A DNA stretch of 64,000 nt from DASWJS01 sp036397035 (GTDB taxonomy: Bacteria; Actinomycetota; AC-67), in assembly GCA_036397035.1 (NCBI GenBank), contig DASWJS010000007.1:124001-188000 (forward strand), in the 5' to 3' direction. The translations under genes were made by a program, and so were the position numbers. How positions within the stretch are numbered: the stretch's first letter is position 1; every line of letters begins with the position of its first letter. Shown in pieces: positions 16,173 to 24,508 of this stretch. Below the pieces are notes generated by a model. That model made no database searches. It saw nothing but the letters and a program-made list of their open reading frames with translations, and was not told where the DNA came from.

Positions 16173-16773
16173 ATGCGCCGTCTCGTCGCGCGCCTGAAGG
16201 CGCTCCCGCAAAGCGAGAACAACGTCCTCGTCCTCACGGCGGTCGTCGTCGGCGTGCTCGCCGGCTCGCTCGATCTACACGATGAAGCTCGCGCGCAAGG
16301 GCGTCGAGCTGAGCGACGGACGCGAGCGGCACCTGCTTGAGCGGACGGCGGTGCGCAAGGCCGTGCTCACCGACGTCCCGACGGTCGCGCTGCCGGCCAC
16401 CGTCGGGGACGCGCGCGCGCGCCTGGACGGAAGCAGCCACGACTGGGTCATCGTCGTGGACGGCGAAGGCAGGCTCCAGGGCGTCGTGACCCGCGAGCGG
16501 CTCACCGAGGAAGCCGCCGCCGACGGCGGGCTCGAAGCGCTCGCGACGGCCGTTCCGCCGATCACGCGGTACCAGTCGCTCGACGTGGCGTTCCGGCGCC
16601 TCGCCCCGCGTGGTTTGCGCATGTTGCCCGTCATCGACGCCGCCTCCAGCCGGATCGTGCTCGGTGCCGTTACCCGAGACAGCTTGATGGCCGCCTACTG
16701 GTCGCACCTGATCGACGAGCAACGCCCAAAGGAGCCCCTCCCGAAAACGCCGCAGCCGAGGGATAATCTCTAG
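16173..16773 (+). pseudogene. ClC-type chloride channel with the membrane domain deleted; CBS-domain tail remains
   Basis: Two pieces of one family lie back to back in different frames. From ATG 16173 the frame encodes MRRLVARLKALPQSENN and a hydrophobic LVLTAVVVGVLAGSL, the usual start of a bacterial ClC channel. Near 16262-16272 the coding switches to another frame at SIYTMKLARKGVEL, the conserved exit of the last ClC helix, followed by two CBS modules ending at 16773. About 350-400 residues of channel are absent. The N-terminal frame stops at 16340 (55 residues). From the internal ATG 16282 a free 163-residue CBS protein could still be made and would be coupled to the kinase gene 4 bp downstream. 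A deletion in the genome or an assembly collapse would look the same. Confidence 0.7.
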
Positions 16774-16776
16774 CGG

Positions 16777-18462
16777 ATGGATACGGCCCACGGGGTCCTG
16801 CAGGCGATCAGCTCGGCGTCCTTCGGCGCGCTCGGTCTGCTCACCATCGTGCTGTGGCTGCGACGAGGGGGCAGGCAGAACGCGTGGGCGGCCGCCGCCT
16901 TCGCATCGATCGGCATCATCGTGCTGGTCGGCCTGCTTCTGCCGGAGGACGGCGGCGAAGGTCTCGGCTACGAGATCTTCGTCAAGGCGATCTTGGTATT
17001 GCTGTTCGCTTTCCCGTACTTCCTCTACCGCTTCGCGACGTCGTTCCGTCCGCAGCACCCGGCGTGGGGGTTCATCGCCGCCGTGCTGACCATCGCGGCG
17101 ACCGCGCCGTTCCTGTTCATCACGCTTCCGGGTCCGGACGAGGATCCCCCGAGCTGGTTCCGCTGGCTCGCGATCCTGATCGCGGTGCAATGGACCTACC
17201 TGTTCGTCTCGGTGGCAGTCGCGCTGTGGCGCGGCGGGCGAGGACAGCCCACGCTCAGCCGCCGCCGCATGCGGGTGATGGCGGTCGCGGCCGCCGCGCT
17301 CGACCTCGTCATCGTGATCGGCGTGATCGTTCCCACCGAACGGGGCGAGGTGACGGTGACGCAACTGGTCACGTCGAGCATCGGCATTCTGGCGGCGCTT
17401 CTGTTCGGGTTGGGCTTCGCGCCGCCCAAGCTCGTGCGCACGACGTGGCGTTTGCCCGAGCAGGACGCCTTGCTGCACGCGGTCGAAGGGATGTTGCTGG
17501 CGACCTCGACTGAGGAGGTCACCTCGACGATCCTCCCGCACACCGCCAAGATCATGGGCGGAAGCGGAGCGGCGCTCGTGTCGCCGTCCGGCGCGCTGCT
17601 GGGACAGTACGGCACGGGGTTGCAGCCGGAGGACTTGCGCGGCAACGGCCACACGCCCACCGATCCGAGCGTGCTGCGGGTGCCGCTGAAAGGAGGCGCG
17701 CTCGTCGTGCGTGCGAGCCCGTACTCGCCGTACTTCGGCCGCGAGGAAGTGACGTTGCTGCGCTCGCTCGGCAACCTGGCAGACCTCGCGCTCGAGCGTA
17801 GCGCCGTCTACGACCGCGAGCGCGAGTTCATCGCCAACGCCGCGCACGAGCTGCGCACGCCGCTGACCGCGATCACCGGCCTCACCGCCACGCTGACCGA
17901 GTATCGCGCGCGGCTCACCGACGACCAGGTCGAGGAAGTGCTGGAGGGTCTCGGGCGTCAGTGCAATCGGGCGACGACCCTGGTCAACAACCTGCTCGAC
18001 CTCGCGCGCCTCACGCACGAGACGATCGAGCTGCGCGCGACCGACCTCGCCGTGGTGATCGACCGCGTGATGGCGGCGCTCCCACCGCCTGAGGGCAAGA
18101 ACGTTCGCGTGAACGTCCCGCCCGAGTCGCTCGTCCACGCGGCCGCGGACTCCGTCGATCAGGTCCTGGTCAACGTGCTGCGCAACGCCTATCGCTACGG
18201 CGGTCCCAACGTCTCGGTCGATGCCGTGACCGACGCCACCACGCTCAGGCTCTCGATCACCGACGACGGCCCCGGCGTCGACCCGGACCTGGCGCCGATC
18301 CTGTTCGACGCGTTCACGCGCGGCACGACCGGCCAGGGGTCGGGCTCGGGCCTGGGCCTGACGATCTCGCGCCGGCTCGCCGAGGCGATGGGCGGCTCGA
18401 TCCGCTACGAGACGCCGGAGGGCGGGGGGAGCAGGTTCGTCCTCACGTTCAGGAGGGCCTGA
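16777..18462 (+). CDS. Membrane sensor histidine kinase
   Basis: A 561-residue kinase. Residues 1-215 contain about seven hydrophobic helices, 230-340 form a GAF-like sensor, and the transmitter follows: HisKA with H357 in ANAAHELRTPLTAI, then HATPase_c with NVLRNAYRYG (N box), DDGPGVDPD (G1) and GSGSGLGLTI (G2). The stop overlaps the start of the response regulator as TGATG, so the pair form one two-component system. The stimulus is unknown. The residual CBS-domain gene lies 4 bp upstream. Confidence 0.85.
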   Translation: MDTAHGVLQAISSASFGALGLLTIVLWLRRGGRQNAWAAAAFASIGIIVLVGLLLPEDGGEGLGYEIFVKAILVLLFAFPYFLYRFATSFRPQHPAWGFIAAVLTIAATAPFLFITLPGPDEDPPSWFRWLAILIAVQWTYLFVSVAVALWRGGRGQPTLSRRRMRVMAVAAAALDLVIVIGVIVPTERGEVTVTQLVTSSIGILAALLFGLGFAPPKLVRTTWRLPEQDALLHAVEGMLLATSTEEVTSTILPHTAKIMGGSGAALVSPSGALLGQYGTGLQPEDLRGNGHTPTDPSVLRVPLKGGALVVRASPYSPYFGREEVTLLRSLGNLADLALERSAVYDREREFIANAAHELRTPLTAITGLTATLTEYRARLTDDQVEEVLEGLGRQCNRATTLVNNLLDLARLTHETIELRATDLAVVIDRVMAALPPPEGKNVRVNVPPESLVHAAADSVDQVLVNVLRNAYRYGGPNVSVDAVTDATTLRLSITDDGPGVDPDLAPILFDAFTRGTTGQGSGSGLGLTISRRLAEAMGGSIRYETPEGGGSRFVLTFRRA

Positions 18463-18836
18463 TGGCACGAGTGTTGGTCGTGGAAGACGAGCCGGACATC
18501 TCGATGATGCTGCGCGTCATGCTGGAGATGCGGGGATTCGAGGTGACGGCGGCCGGAAGCGGCGAGGAGGCGCTGACCTCGATCGAGGACAACATGCCGT
18601 CGGTGCTCTTGCTGGACCTGCGACTCCCCGGCATCGACGGCTGGGAGGTGATCGACCGGCTGCGCGACCGCGACCTGCTCGCCTCTCTGCCGGTTATCGT
18701 CGTCTCGGCCCACGCCTCGCCGGGCCGCCAGGAACAGGCGCTCGCCGCAGGGTGCTACGCCTACCTCACCAAGCCCTTCCGCGCGCAAGAGCTGGTCGAG
18801 CTGCTCGAAGGCGCGCTGCAGGACGGGAAGGAGTGA
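18462..18836 (+). CDS. Single-domain response regulator
   Basis: A 124-residue receiver with no output domain. The acidic pocket EDE at residues 8-10, phospho-acceptor D52 in LLLDLRLPG, S82 and K104 in LTKPF are all present. Because it is a stand-alone receiver it probably acts by protein contact or as an intermediate in a phosphorelay, like CheY or Spo0F. It is coupled by TGATG to the upstream kinase and by GTGA to the thioesterase. Confidence 0.88.
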   Translation: MARVLVVEDEPDISMMLRVMLEMRGFEVTAAGSGEEALTSIEDNMPSVLLLDLRLPGIDGWEVIDRLRDRDLLASLPVIVVSAHASPGRQEQALAAGCYAYLTKPFRAQELVELLEGALQDGKE

Positions 18837-19297
18837 CGCGAGCCGACGCCGGGTTCGAGGGGCCGATCCCCGACCGGTTGCGCGAGGCGATCGATCGCCA
18901 GGACGAGATCTTCCGCGACACGTTCCCGGGCGCGCTCGGCGTTCGTATCCTGGACGTCACCGACACGAGCGCGCGCGGCTCGCTGAACGTCGACCATCGG
19001 GTCCTGCACCCGGGCGGCTCCGCGCACGGGGGAGCGCTCGCCGGCTTCGGCGACACGGTTGCCGCATGGGCGACCTTCCCGCACTTGCCCGACGGCGGCA
19101 CCTTCACCACGATCGAGTTCAAGGCGAACTTCATCGCGGCCGCGCGCGACGGCACGCTGCTGGCCGACGCGACGATCGTGCACAAGGGATCGCGCACGCT
19201 CGTGATCGACGTGCGGATCACCTCCGAGGCCGACGGGCGTCTCGTGTGCGCGATGATCGTGACGCAGGCGCTCTTGCCGGCGCGCAACGGCGACTAA
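18833..19297 (+). CDS. PaaI-type hotdog-fold thioesterase
   Basis: A 154-residue hotdog protein with HPGGSAHGGALAGFGDTVAAWA, the PaaI/hotdog active-site region containing the conserved HGG turn and an acidic residue, and FKANFIAAARDGTLLADATIVHKGSRTLVIDV strands. Members hydrolyse acyl-CoA thioesters, often phenylacetyl or hydroxybenzoyl derivatives. The GTG start overlaps the response regulator stop; the shared operon is probably only transcriptional convenience. Confidence 0.8.
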   Translation: MTRADAGFEGPIPDRLREAIDRQDEIFRDTFPGALGVRILDVTDTSARGSLNVDHRVLHPGGSAHGGALAGFGDTVAAWATFPHLPDGGTFTTIEFKANFIAAARDGTLLADATIVHKGSRTLVIDVRITSEADGRLVCAMIVTQALLPARNGD

Positions 19298-19326
19298 TCC
19301 GGCGGCTCGGGCGGCCGACGGCTAGC

Positions 19327-20265
19327 ATGCCCGTAGTGCACGTCTCCGTGGACCCGTTCCACCTTCCGTCGCTGTTCCAGCTTCGGTCGCTGGCCGATGC
19401 GATCGACGGCAGCGCCGCTCCGGCGATCAAGACCCTGTCTCCGCTGCCTCGGTGCGGCAGCGTCGCGATCCTTCCCGGGTCGTTCAACCCGCCGACCGCC
19501 GCGCACGGATTGCTCGCCGAGCGTGCGCTCAGCGAAGGGTTCGAGCGCGTGCTGTTCGCGCTCCCGCTGCGGCCGCTCGGCAAACCGCAGACCGGCCTCA
19601 TCCTGGAGGACCGGCTGATCGCGCTGCGCGCGCTCGGCGGGACGGTGACCGGCGTGGGCCTGTGCTCGCACGGGCTCTACGCGGACATGGCCGAGGCGGC
19701 GTGCGCAGCCTTCCCGGACGCCCGGGTCACCTTCCTCATCGGCTCGGACAAGGTGCTGCAGATCTTCGACGGGCGGTGGTACCGGGATCGAGACGAGGCG
19801 CTCGACCGGTTGTTCGCGCGCGCCTCGATGCTCGTCGCGCCGCGCTTCGACCAGACCGAGCGGATGCGCGAGGTGCTGCGGGCGCCCGCCAACCGGCGAT
19901 TCGCCGATCGCGTGAGCGTCCTGCGCTTGCACCCGGCGGTGAGCGACCTGTCTTCGACGCGGGTTCGCGGCTTGCTGCGCGCGGGCGCCGATCCCGCGGG
20001 GCTCGTCCCCGGCGTCGTCGCGGACTTGCTGCGCCAGACGGGCGCGTTCGCAACGCCGCTCGTCGTCGGCGGAGACGAGGTGGACGCCTACGACGTCCGC
20101 GCGCGGCTGATCGATCTCGTCTGGCGCGAGCGCGGACACGACGGGGCGGGCATCGACCTCGGACGGCTCGTGCGCATCGCGCTGTCGCCGACCGACGCCG
20201 GCCGCAGCCTCCGCCGGCGCTTGTGGTCCGGCGCGGTCCACGCCGAAGAGCTGGAGACCGTGTAA
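19327..20265 (+). CDS. NadD-like nucleotidyltransferase with N- and C-terminal extensions
   Basis: A 312-residue protein whose residues 45-235 form a nicotinate-nucleotide adenylyltransferase-type Rossmann fold: GSFNPPTAAHG (containing the nucleotide-binding HxGH-like TAAHG) and SSTRVRGLLRAG (ISSTxIR motif). Extra domains of about 45 residues before and 75 after are not typical of NadD (about 190-210 residues). It may form NAD precursors together with the window's nadB or act on another nucleotide. The start is the ATG at 19327. Confidence 0.65.
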   Translation: MPVVHVSVDPFHLPSLFQLRSLADAIDGSAAPAIKTLSPLPRCGSVAILPGSFNPPTAAHGLLAERALSEGFERVLFALPLRPLGKPQTGLILEDRLIALRALGGTVTGVGLCSHGLYADMAEAACAAFPDARVTFLIGSDKVLQIFDGRWYRDRDEALDRLFARASMLVAPRFDQTERMREVLRAPANRRFADRVSVLRLHPAVSDLSSTRVRGLLRAGADPAGLVPGVVADLLRQTGAFATPLVVGGDEVDAYDVRARLIDLVWRERGHDGAGIDLGRLVRIALSPTDAGRSLRRRLWSGAVHAEELETV

Positions 20266-20397
20266 GCGCGCGCTCTCCGATCGATTTCCCGTTCTTGACA
20301 GTCCGTCGTCCCCGGTCGCACCATGGGCCCCACTTTCCCGCGCCATCCCCAGGTCGCCGCACGTCGTCCTTCTCCGCTCGCCCGAGGAGTTTGTGTC

Positions 20398-20670
20398 GTG
20401 AAGACAGACGAGACCCGCCGGTCACGCATGTTCCCCTACCTGGAGGAGGCGGCGTGCCGCGGCCTCGACCCGGAGCTGTTCTACGGGGAGTCCGCCGTCG
20501 CGATCATGAAGGTGAAGTCGCTCTGCGCGACGTGCCCGGTGCGCGAGCCGTGCCTGGAGTGGGCGATCAAGCGCGAGGAGTTCGGCGTTTGGGGCGGGAC
20601 GACCGCGCGCGAGCGGGCCGCGATCCGCCGCGAGCGCGGCTTGCGGCTGATCCCTGCCGGCGTCGCGTAG
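20398..20670 (+). CDS. WhiB-family iron-sulfur transcriptional regulator
   Basis: A 90-residue WhiB-like protein. The four cluster-binding cysteines appear as C in AACRGLD and in LCATCPVREPC, followed by FGVWGGTTARER, the sigma-factor-contacting G[VI]WGG turn. The C-terminus lacks an AT-hook, unlike the WhiB7-type protein at 29731. The start is the GTG at 20398 with GAGGAG eight bases before it; upstream ATG/GTG codons lack such a site. A TTGACA at 20295-20300 could be a -35 element but no convincing -10 follows. The 3' end is overlapped by 104 bp by the convergent GGDEF gene. Confidence 0.88.
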   Translation: MKTDETRRSRMFPYLEEAACRGLDPELFYGESAVAIMKVKSLCATCPVREPCLEWAIKREEFGVWGGTTARERAAIRRERGLRLIPAGVA

Positions 20671-22243
20671 CGTCCATCCGCACGATCTCGCCGACCGCGA
20701 CCGTTCCCGGGCCGGCGAGCGTCACGCGGTCGCGGCCGCTTGCCTTGGACTCGTAGAGCGCCGCATCGGCCGCCTCGATCAGCTCGTCGGGCGTCGTCCT
20801 GCTCTGGTCGGCGGTCGCGACGCCTGCGCTCACCGTGACGCGGACGGGATGCTCGCCGTCTCGCGGCGCGTACGGGTAGGCGGCGACGGCCGAACGGATG
20901 CGCTCGGCCACCGTCATGGCGCCCTCGCTCCCCGTCTCCGGCAGGATGACGGCGAACTCCTCGCCGCCGTAGCGAGCCGCGACGTCGAAGCTGCGCACCG
21001 CCGAGCGGATGGCGGCTGCGACGCCCTTGAGGACCGCGTCTCCCGCCAGGTGACCGAAGCGGTCGTTCAGCGCCTTGAACTCGTCGATGTCCAGCAAGAC
21101 GAGCGACAGGCGGTGGCCCTTGCCCTTCAGCGACGAGTAGCGCGTCAGCCGGCCGACCTCGGCGCTCAGGCGCCGCTGCATCTCGCCGTGGTTGGCCAGC
21201 CCCGTCAGCGGGTCGGTGATCGCCATCGCCCGGACGTGGGCGTGCAGGCGCGCGTTGGCGATGGCGAGCCGCGCGTGGTGCGACAAGCCTTCCAGCGCGT
21301 CGATCTCGTTCGAGCGCACGACGCCGGGCCGGCCCTTGCGTCCCGACCTCGTGACGATCAGCAGGCCGTCGTGGGAAAGGGGGATCGCGATGTACCCGCG
21401 CGGGCCCACGAGCGGCACCAGCGTCGCGTCGGCGCGGGCGTCGGGGGTCGCCGTGACCGTCGGCGCGGGGGACGTGAGCGCGCGCTCGACCCGCCCGCGC
21501 AGCTCGATCCGCATGTCGCGCGCGCCGGTGAGTCCCTGCGCGGCGACGCAACGCAACGACTGCCCTTCGACGAGCAGGATGGCTGCGCCGTCGAAGCGGA
21601 AGCCCTCGACGACGCCGGCGCACAGGTCGCTGAAGATCTCCTCGATCGTCAGCGAGTCCTCGATGTCCAGCGCGATGCGCCGGATGGTCGACAGCTCGGC
21701 ATGGCGGCTCCGCAAGTCTCGCTCGTTCATGGTGCTGAACAGCGCGCCCGCGCCGCCCACGATCCAGAGCGTGGCGATCGTGATCAGGCCGGTCGGCAGG
21801 CGCCCGCCCTGCTGCGAGGCGGGGGCGGCGGTGAGGTCGATCAGCAGCACCGCGACCGTCGAGAGCACCACGAAGCGCAGGCCCGCGCGCGAGGACAGCA
21901 GGATGCCGGCCCCGAGCGCCTGGATGATCAGGATGAACGGCAAGGGCCCGCGCGGGCCGCCCGCGGCGGCCATCATTGTCGCGATCGCCGCGACGTCGGT
22001 CATCATCCCGACCCAGATCATCAGGCCGGTGCTGCGCGGCCGGACGACCGAGACGGCGTGTCCCGCCAGCGCCAGGATCATCTGACCGACGAGCACCGTC
22101 CCGATCACCCGGAGGTCTGCGGACTCGCCGCTCGCGGCGAGCGCGAGCAGCACCAGCACGGGCGTGGCGTATCGAACGGAGAAGAACAAAGCGACCCGGC
22201 CACGCGATGCGACTGGGTCAGCGAGGCTCGCGATCGGGTTCAT
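20567..22243 (-). CDS. Membrane GAF-GGDEF diguanylate cyclase
   Basis: A 558-residue protein. Residues 20-170 contain five to six transmembrane helices, 195-335 a GAF-like domain (ALDIEDSLTIEEIFSDL) and 340-510 a GGDEF domain. The active motif is GGEEF at 426-430, with the product-inhibition site RSFD at 417-420 at the correct five-residue spacing. It should therefore make cyclic di-GMP and be feedback-inhibited. The last 40 residues (Arg/Ser/Ala-rich) lie antisense to the WhiB gene and look like read-through into non-domain sequence. It overlaps the upstream gene as ATGA. Confidence 0.87.
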   Translation of the reverse strand: MNPIASLADPVASRGRVALFFSVRYATPVLVLLALAASGESADLRVIGTVLVGQMILALAGHAVSVVRPRSTGLMIWVGMMTDVAAIATMMAAAGGPRGPLPFILIIQALGAGILLSSRAGLRFVVLSTVAVLLIDLTAAPASQQGGRLPTGLITIATLWIVGGAGALFSTMNERDLRSRHAELSTIRRIALDIEDSLTIEEIFSDLCAGVVEGFRFDGAAILLVEGQSLRCVAAQGLTGARDMRIELRGRVERALTSPAPTVTATPDARADATLVPLVGPRGYIAIPLSHDGLLIVTRSGRKGRPGVVRSNEIDALEGLSHHARLAIANARLHAHVRAMAITDPLTGLANHGEMQRRLSAEVGRLTRYSSLKGKGHRLSLVLLDIDEFKALNDRFGHLAGDAVLKGVAAAIRSAVRSFDVAARYGGEEFAVILPETGSEGAMTVAERIRSAVAAYPYAPRDGEHPVRVTVSAGVATADQSRTTPDELIEAADAALYESKASGRDRVTLAGPGTVAVGEIVRMDATRRRQGSAASRARGGSRPARARSSRPKRRTPRA

Positions 22244-22839
22244 AGCGTCAGGCGGTGGCCTCCTCGCCGCTCGGCGCGGACGAGTCCTCGATGGTTCCTC
22301 GCGCTCGCGATCGCGACGAGGGCGATCGCGCCGATCAGCAGCGCGGGGGCGAGGGGTCGCGCGAGCGATCCCGCGCGATCGATGGTCGCCCGTGCGCCGT
22401 CCACCGTCATGTTCGCGTAGGAGTCGGACGAGCCGGGGATCACGCCGACGACCGCTTCGGATCCGCCGGATGCGGGATCGCCGCCGTCGGTGCCGGGGGC
22501 GCTCGTCGCGCCGCCGGTGTTCCGGGCGCCGCGCTTCGTTCCCGAAGGACCGGGGGCACCAGAGCCGCCTCCGCTCGGCTCGGGTCCCTCGGAGCCTCCG
22601 GTGAGTCCGCCCACGGTCTCGGACACGTCCTCGATCGTGTCGTCGACGGGGTTGGTTCCGGTCCCGGGGGTCTCATCGGGCAACGGCGAGAGCAGGCCCT
22701 CGACCGTGTCCTCCGCGTCGTCGATCGTGTCGGTGACGTCGACGAGCGGATCCGCGTGGGCCGCGCCGCCGCCCGCGGCCACCAGCGTGAACGCGAGCAG
22801 GGTGCTCGCGATCAGCCGTCGGTTCCCCGTGTGCCCCAT
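22240..22839 (-). CDS. Secreted, C-terminally membrane-anchored low-complexity protein
   Basis: A 199-residue protein with a signal peptide (GGGAAHA-D), an acidic segment VDVTDTIDDAEDTVEGLL, a long Gly/Pro/Ser/Thr-rich stretch (GGSEGPEPSGGGSG), a single transmembrane helix near residues 163-180 (LAPALLIGAIALVAIA) and a short basic tail. This layout fits a surface stalk protein anchored in the membrane. I recognise no family. It precedes the GGDEF gene with a 4-bp overlap, so the two may be functionally linked. Confidence 0.65.
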   Translation of the reverse strand: MGHTGNRRLIASTLLAFTLVAAGGGAAHADPLVDVTDTIDDAEDTVEGLLSPLPDETPGTGTNPVDDTIEDVSETVGGLTGGSEGPEPSGGGSGAPGPSGTKRGARNTGGATSAPGTDGGDPASGGSEAVVGVIPGSSDSYANMTVDGARATIDRAGSLARPLAPALLIGAIALVAIASARNHRGLVRAERRGGHRLTL

Positions 22840-22951
22840 CTGGTCATGGCATCGGCCGCGCGGCCCCACGCCTCTATGGCCCGGAATGACTATTCGCGTG
22901 GCTCCGGGCGGGTCGTTTGCGCCGGGCAGCGCGGGCGAGGAGAATTGCCCC

Positions 22952-23416
22952 GTGCCCCCTGACGAGGTCGACGTCCACGAGCGCGTCGAGCCGGTGATCG
23001 AGCAGCCCGGCAAGCTCCTGCGCATTGCGATGATGGTGCGCGAGTTGCTGGAGGAACTGCGCCGCTCGCCGCTGGACGAGCACGCGCGCGAGCACCTCGC
23101 GGACATCCACGCCCGTGCGCTGGCGGAGCTGAAGAGCGGGCTGTCGGGCCCGCTGGCGGACGAGCTGGATCGCATCGCGCTCCCCCTCGGGGACTCGGTG
23201 CCCAGCGAAGCCGAGCTTCGGATCGCGCACGCGCAGCTCCTCGGCTGGCTCGAAGGCCTCTTCCAGGGCATCCAAGCGGCGATCGCGACCCAGCAGATGG
23301 CGATGGCCTCGCAACTCGAAGAGATACGGCGGCGCCGGCTTCCGCCCGGCCTCACCGATGCCGAAGCCGAACCGGAAGAGAAAGGCAGAGAGGGCCGTCC
23401 AGGCCAATACCTGTAG
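22952..23416 (+). CDS. bpa: Bacterial proteasome activator
   Basis: A 154-residue protein matching Bpa/PafE (DUF2587). It has the family core PGKLLRIAMMVRELLEELRRSPLDE, AELKSGLSGPLADEL, EAELRIAHAQLLGWLEGLFQGIQAA and the C-terminal GQYL that docks into the 20S proteasome. Bpa forms a ring that opens the 20S gate without ATP and delivers certain unfolded proteins, such as the HspR repressor in Mycobacterium tuberculosis. The GTG at 22952 has GAGGAG nine bases before it; an ATG at 22886 in frame would add 22 unconserved residues. Its presence implies that the organism has a 20S proteasome, not encoded here. Confidence 0.9.
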   Translation: MPPDEVDVHERVEPVIEQPGKLLRIAMMVRELLEELRRSPLDEHAREHLADIHARALAELKSGLSGPLADELDRIALPLGDSVPSEAELRIAHAQLLGWLEGLFQGIQAAIATQQMAMASQLEEIRRRRLPPGLTDAEAEPEEKGREGRPGQYL

Positions 23417-23440
23417 GACGACCCCCACGCTTCGGCGGCT

Positions 23441-23611
23441 TCAGTTCGTGTCAACCCGTGCCCGGTAGGCACGCCACTGCGCCGCCTCGTACTTGTTGCG
23501 CTCCTCGAACGACGCGAGCGCCGTCGGCCTGCCGCAGCCGCAGAAGCGCGCTCCCGATTCCAGCACGCTCTCGCAGCGCGAGCAGGTGTTCATCCTCGTC
23601 GTCTCCCGCAT
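23441..23611 (-). CDS. Small zinc-ribbon protein
   Basis: A 56-residue protein, NTCSRCESVLESGARFCGCGRPTAL followed by a charged helix ending WRAYRARV. CxxC and CGCG form a probable zinc site. The ATG at 23611 is preceded by GAAGGGGA. It converges with bpa (24-bp gap). No family name recognised. Confidence 0.6.
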   Translation of the reverse strand: MRETTRMNTCSRCESVLESGARFCGCGRPTALASFEERNKYEAAQWRAYRARVDTN

Positions 23612-23865
23612 CAGGTTCCCCTTCGTCGAGCCTTGCCCTCCCCGGATGGAGGCCTCGTTTTGTGTATCGGCTTCTCTCCGTGATGGTTTAGCCACGCCGG
23701 GCGTTTCAGCGCGGCCGGGCTGGTGTCCGCGCGTGGACTGACCAGAGCCGTAGTCCCTTCGTGTCAAACGCGAGCTGGTCCCCGAACCCGCGCCGCGTTG
23801 ATGCGTTTTGTCGTGCAACCCCTCCCAGGGTGGGCCGCGCCGGGACCGTCGGGCTGGGGGTAGCG
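23612..23865. other. Divergent intergenic region, no gene seen
   Basis: About 250 bp separate the zinc-ribbon gene from the CAP-domain gene. I looked for a cyclic-di-AMP riboswitch, common upstream of actinobacterial cell-wall proteins, and did not find its conserved core. Promoters for both genes are presumably here, but I cannot place them. Confidence 0.4.
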
Positions 23866-24495
23866 ATGCGAAGGCTCGTGCTGGTCGTAAGCGTTGCGTT
23901 GCTCGTGGGATTCCTGGACGGACCCGTCTTCGCGCAAACGGAAGGGGAGCGCGACGCAGAACTGGACTTCATCGCCCTGACGAACGATGCCCGCGCCGAT
24001 CGGGGCAAGGGGACCCTCACGGAGAACGCCGACCTCACCCGGATCGCTCGCGAGCACTCCGAGCGGATGGCCGCCGACGGCGAGCTGTACCACAACGAAT
24101 CGCTCGGCGATGAAGTGTCCGGGTGGTCCAAGCTCGGCGAGAACGTCGGCTGCGGGGAGGACGCCGCGAGCATCCACGCCGCCTTCATGGCGAGCGACGG
24201 GCATCGCCACAACATCCTCGACGGAAACTTCACCCGGATCGGCGTCGGGGTGGTGCAGGACGGCTCGACCCTGTGGGTGACCGAGATCTTCATGCGGCCC
24301 TCGCAGGCGCAGGCCCCGCAGCCGCGGCAGCCACGGACGACCGGGGGCTCCGGCGAGCCGATCGCGGCGACCGTCGCGTCCCCCAGCGCCCCGACCGCTC
24401 CCGCCGACCCGGCGCAACCGCCACGACCGGTGCGCCGGAGGCCCGAGGCGCCGCTGCGAACCGTCGGCATGATCGAAGACCTCACCGCGTGGTGA
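23866..24495 (+). CDS. Secreted CAP-domain (SCP/PR1-like) protein
   Basis: A 209-residue exported protein with a signal peptide (VFAQ-TEG), a CAP domain at about 30-145 (FIALTNDARADRGKGTL, AREHSERMAADGELYHNE, WSKLGENVGCG, GHRHNILDGNFTRIGVG, VTEIFM) and a proline-rich, probably disordered C-terminal tail of about 60 residues. The two histidines and glutamates that line the CAP cavity are present. Bacterial CAP proteins are extracellular; their activity is mostly unknown. The start at 23866 gives a proper signal peptide. Confidence 0.85.
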   Translation: MRRLVLVVSVALLVGFLDGPVFAQTEGERDAELDFIALTNDARADRGKGTLTENADLTRIAREHSERMAADGELYHNESLGDEVSGWSKLGENVGCGEDAASIHAAFMASDGHRHNILDGNFTRIGVGVVQDGSTLWVTEIFMRPSQAQAPQPRQPRTTGGSGEPIAATVASPSAPTAPADPAQPPRPVRRRPEAPLRTVGMIEDLTAW

Positions 24496-24508
24496 CTAAG
24501 CTGCGGCG

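Noticed and set aside
16234..18468. Long open frame on the minus strand opposite the histidine kinase
   Set aside because: It is antisense to a well-supported kinase; composition is Arg/Gly/Glu-rich, typical of GC-rich shadow frames.
20295..20323. TTGACA as a WhiB promoter
   Set aside because: No convincing -10 element at a proper distance.
23612..23865. Cyclic-di-AMP riboswitch before the CAP-domain gene
   Set aside because: The conserved core bases are not present on either strand.
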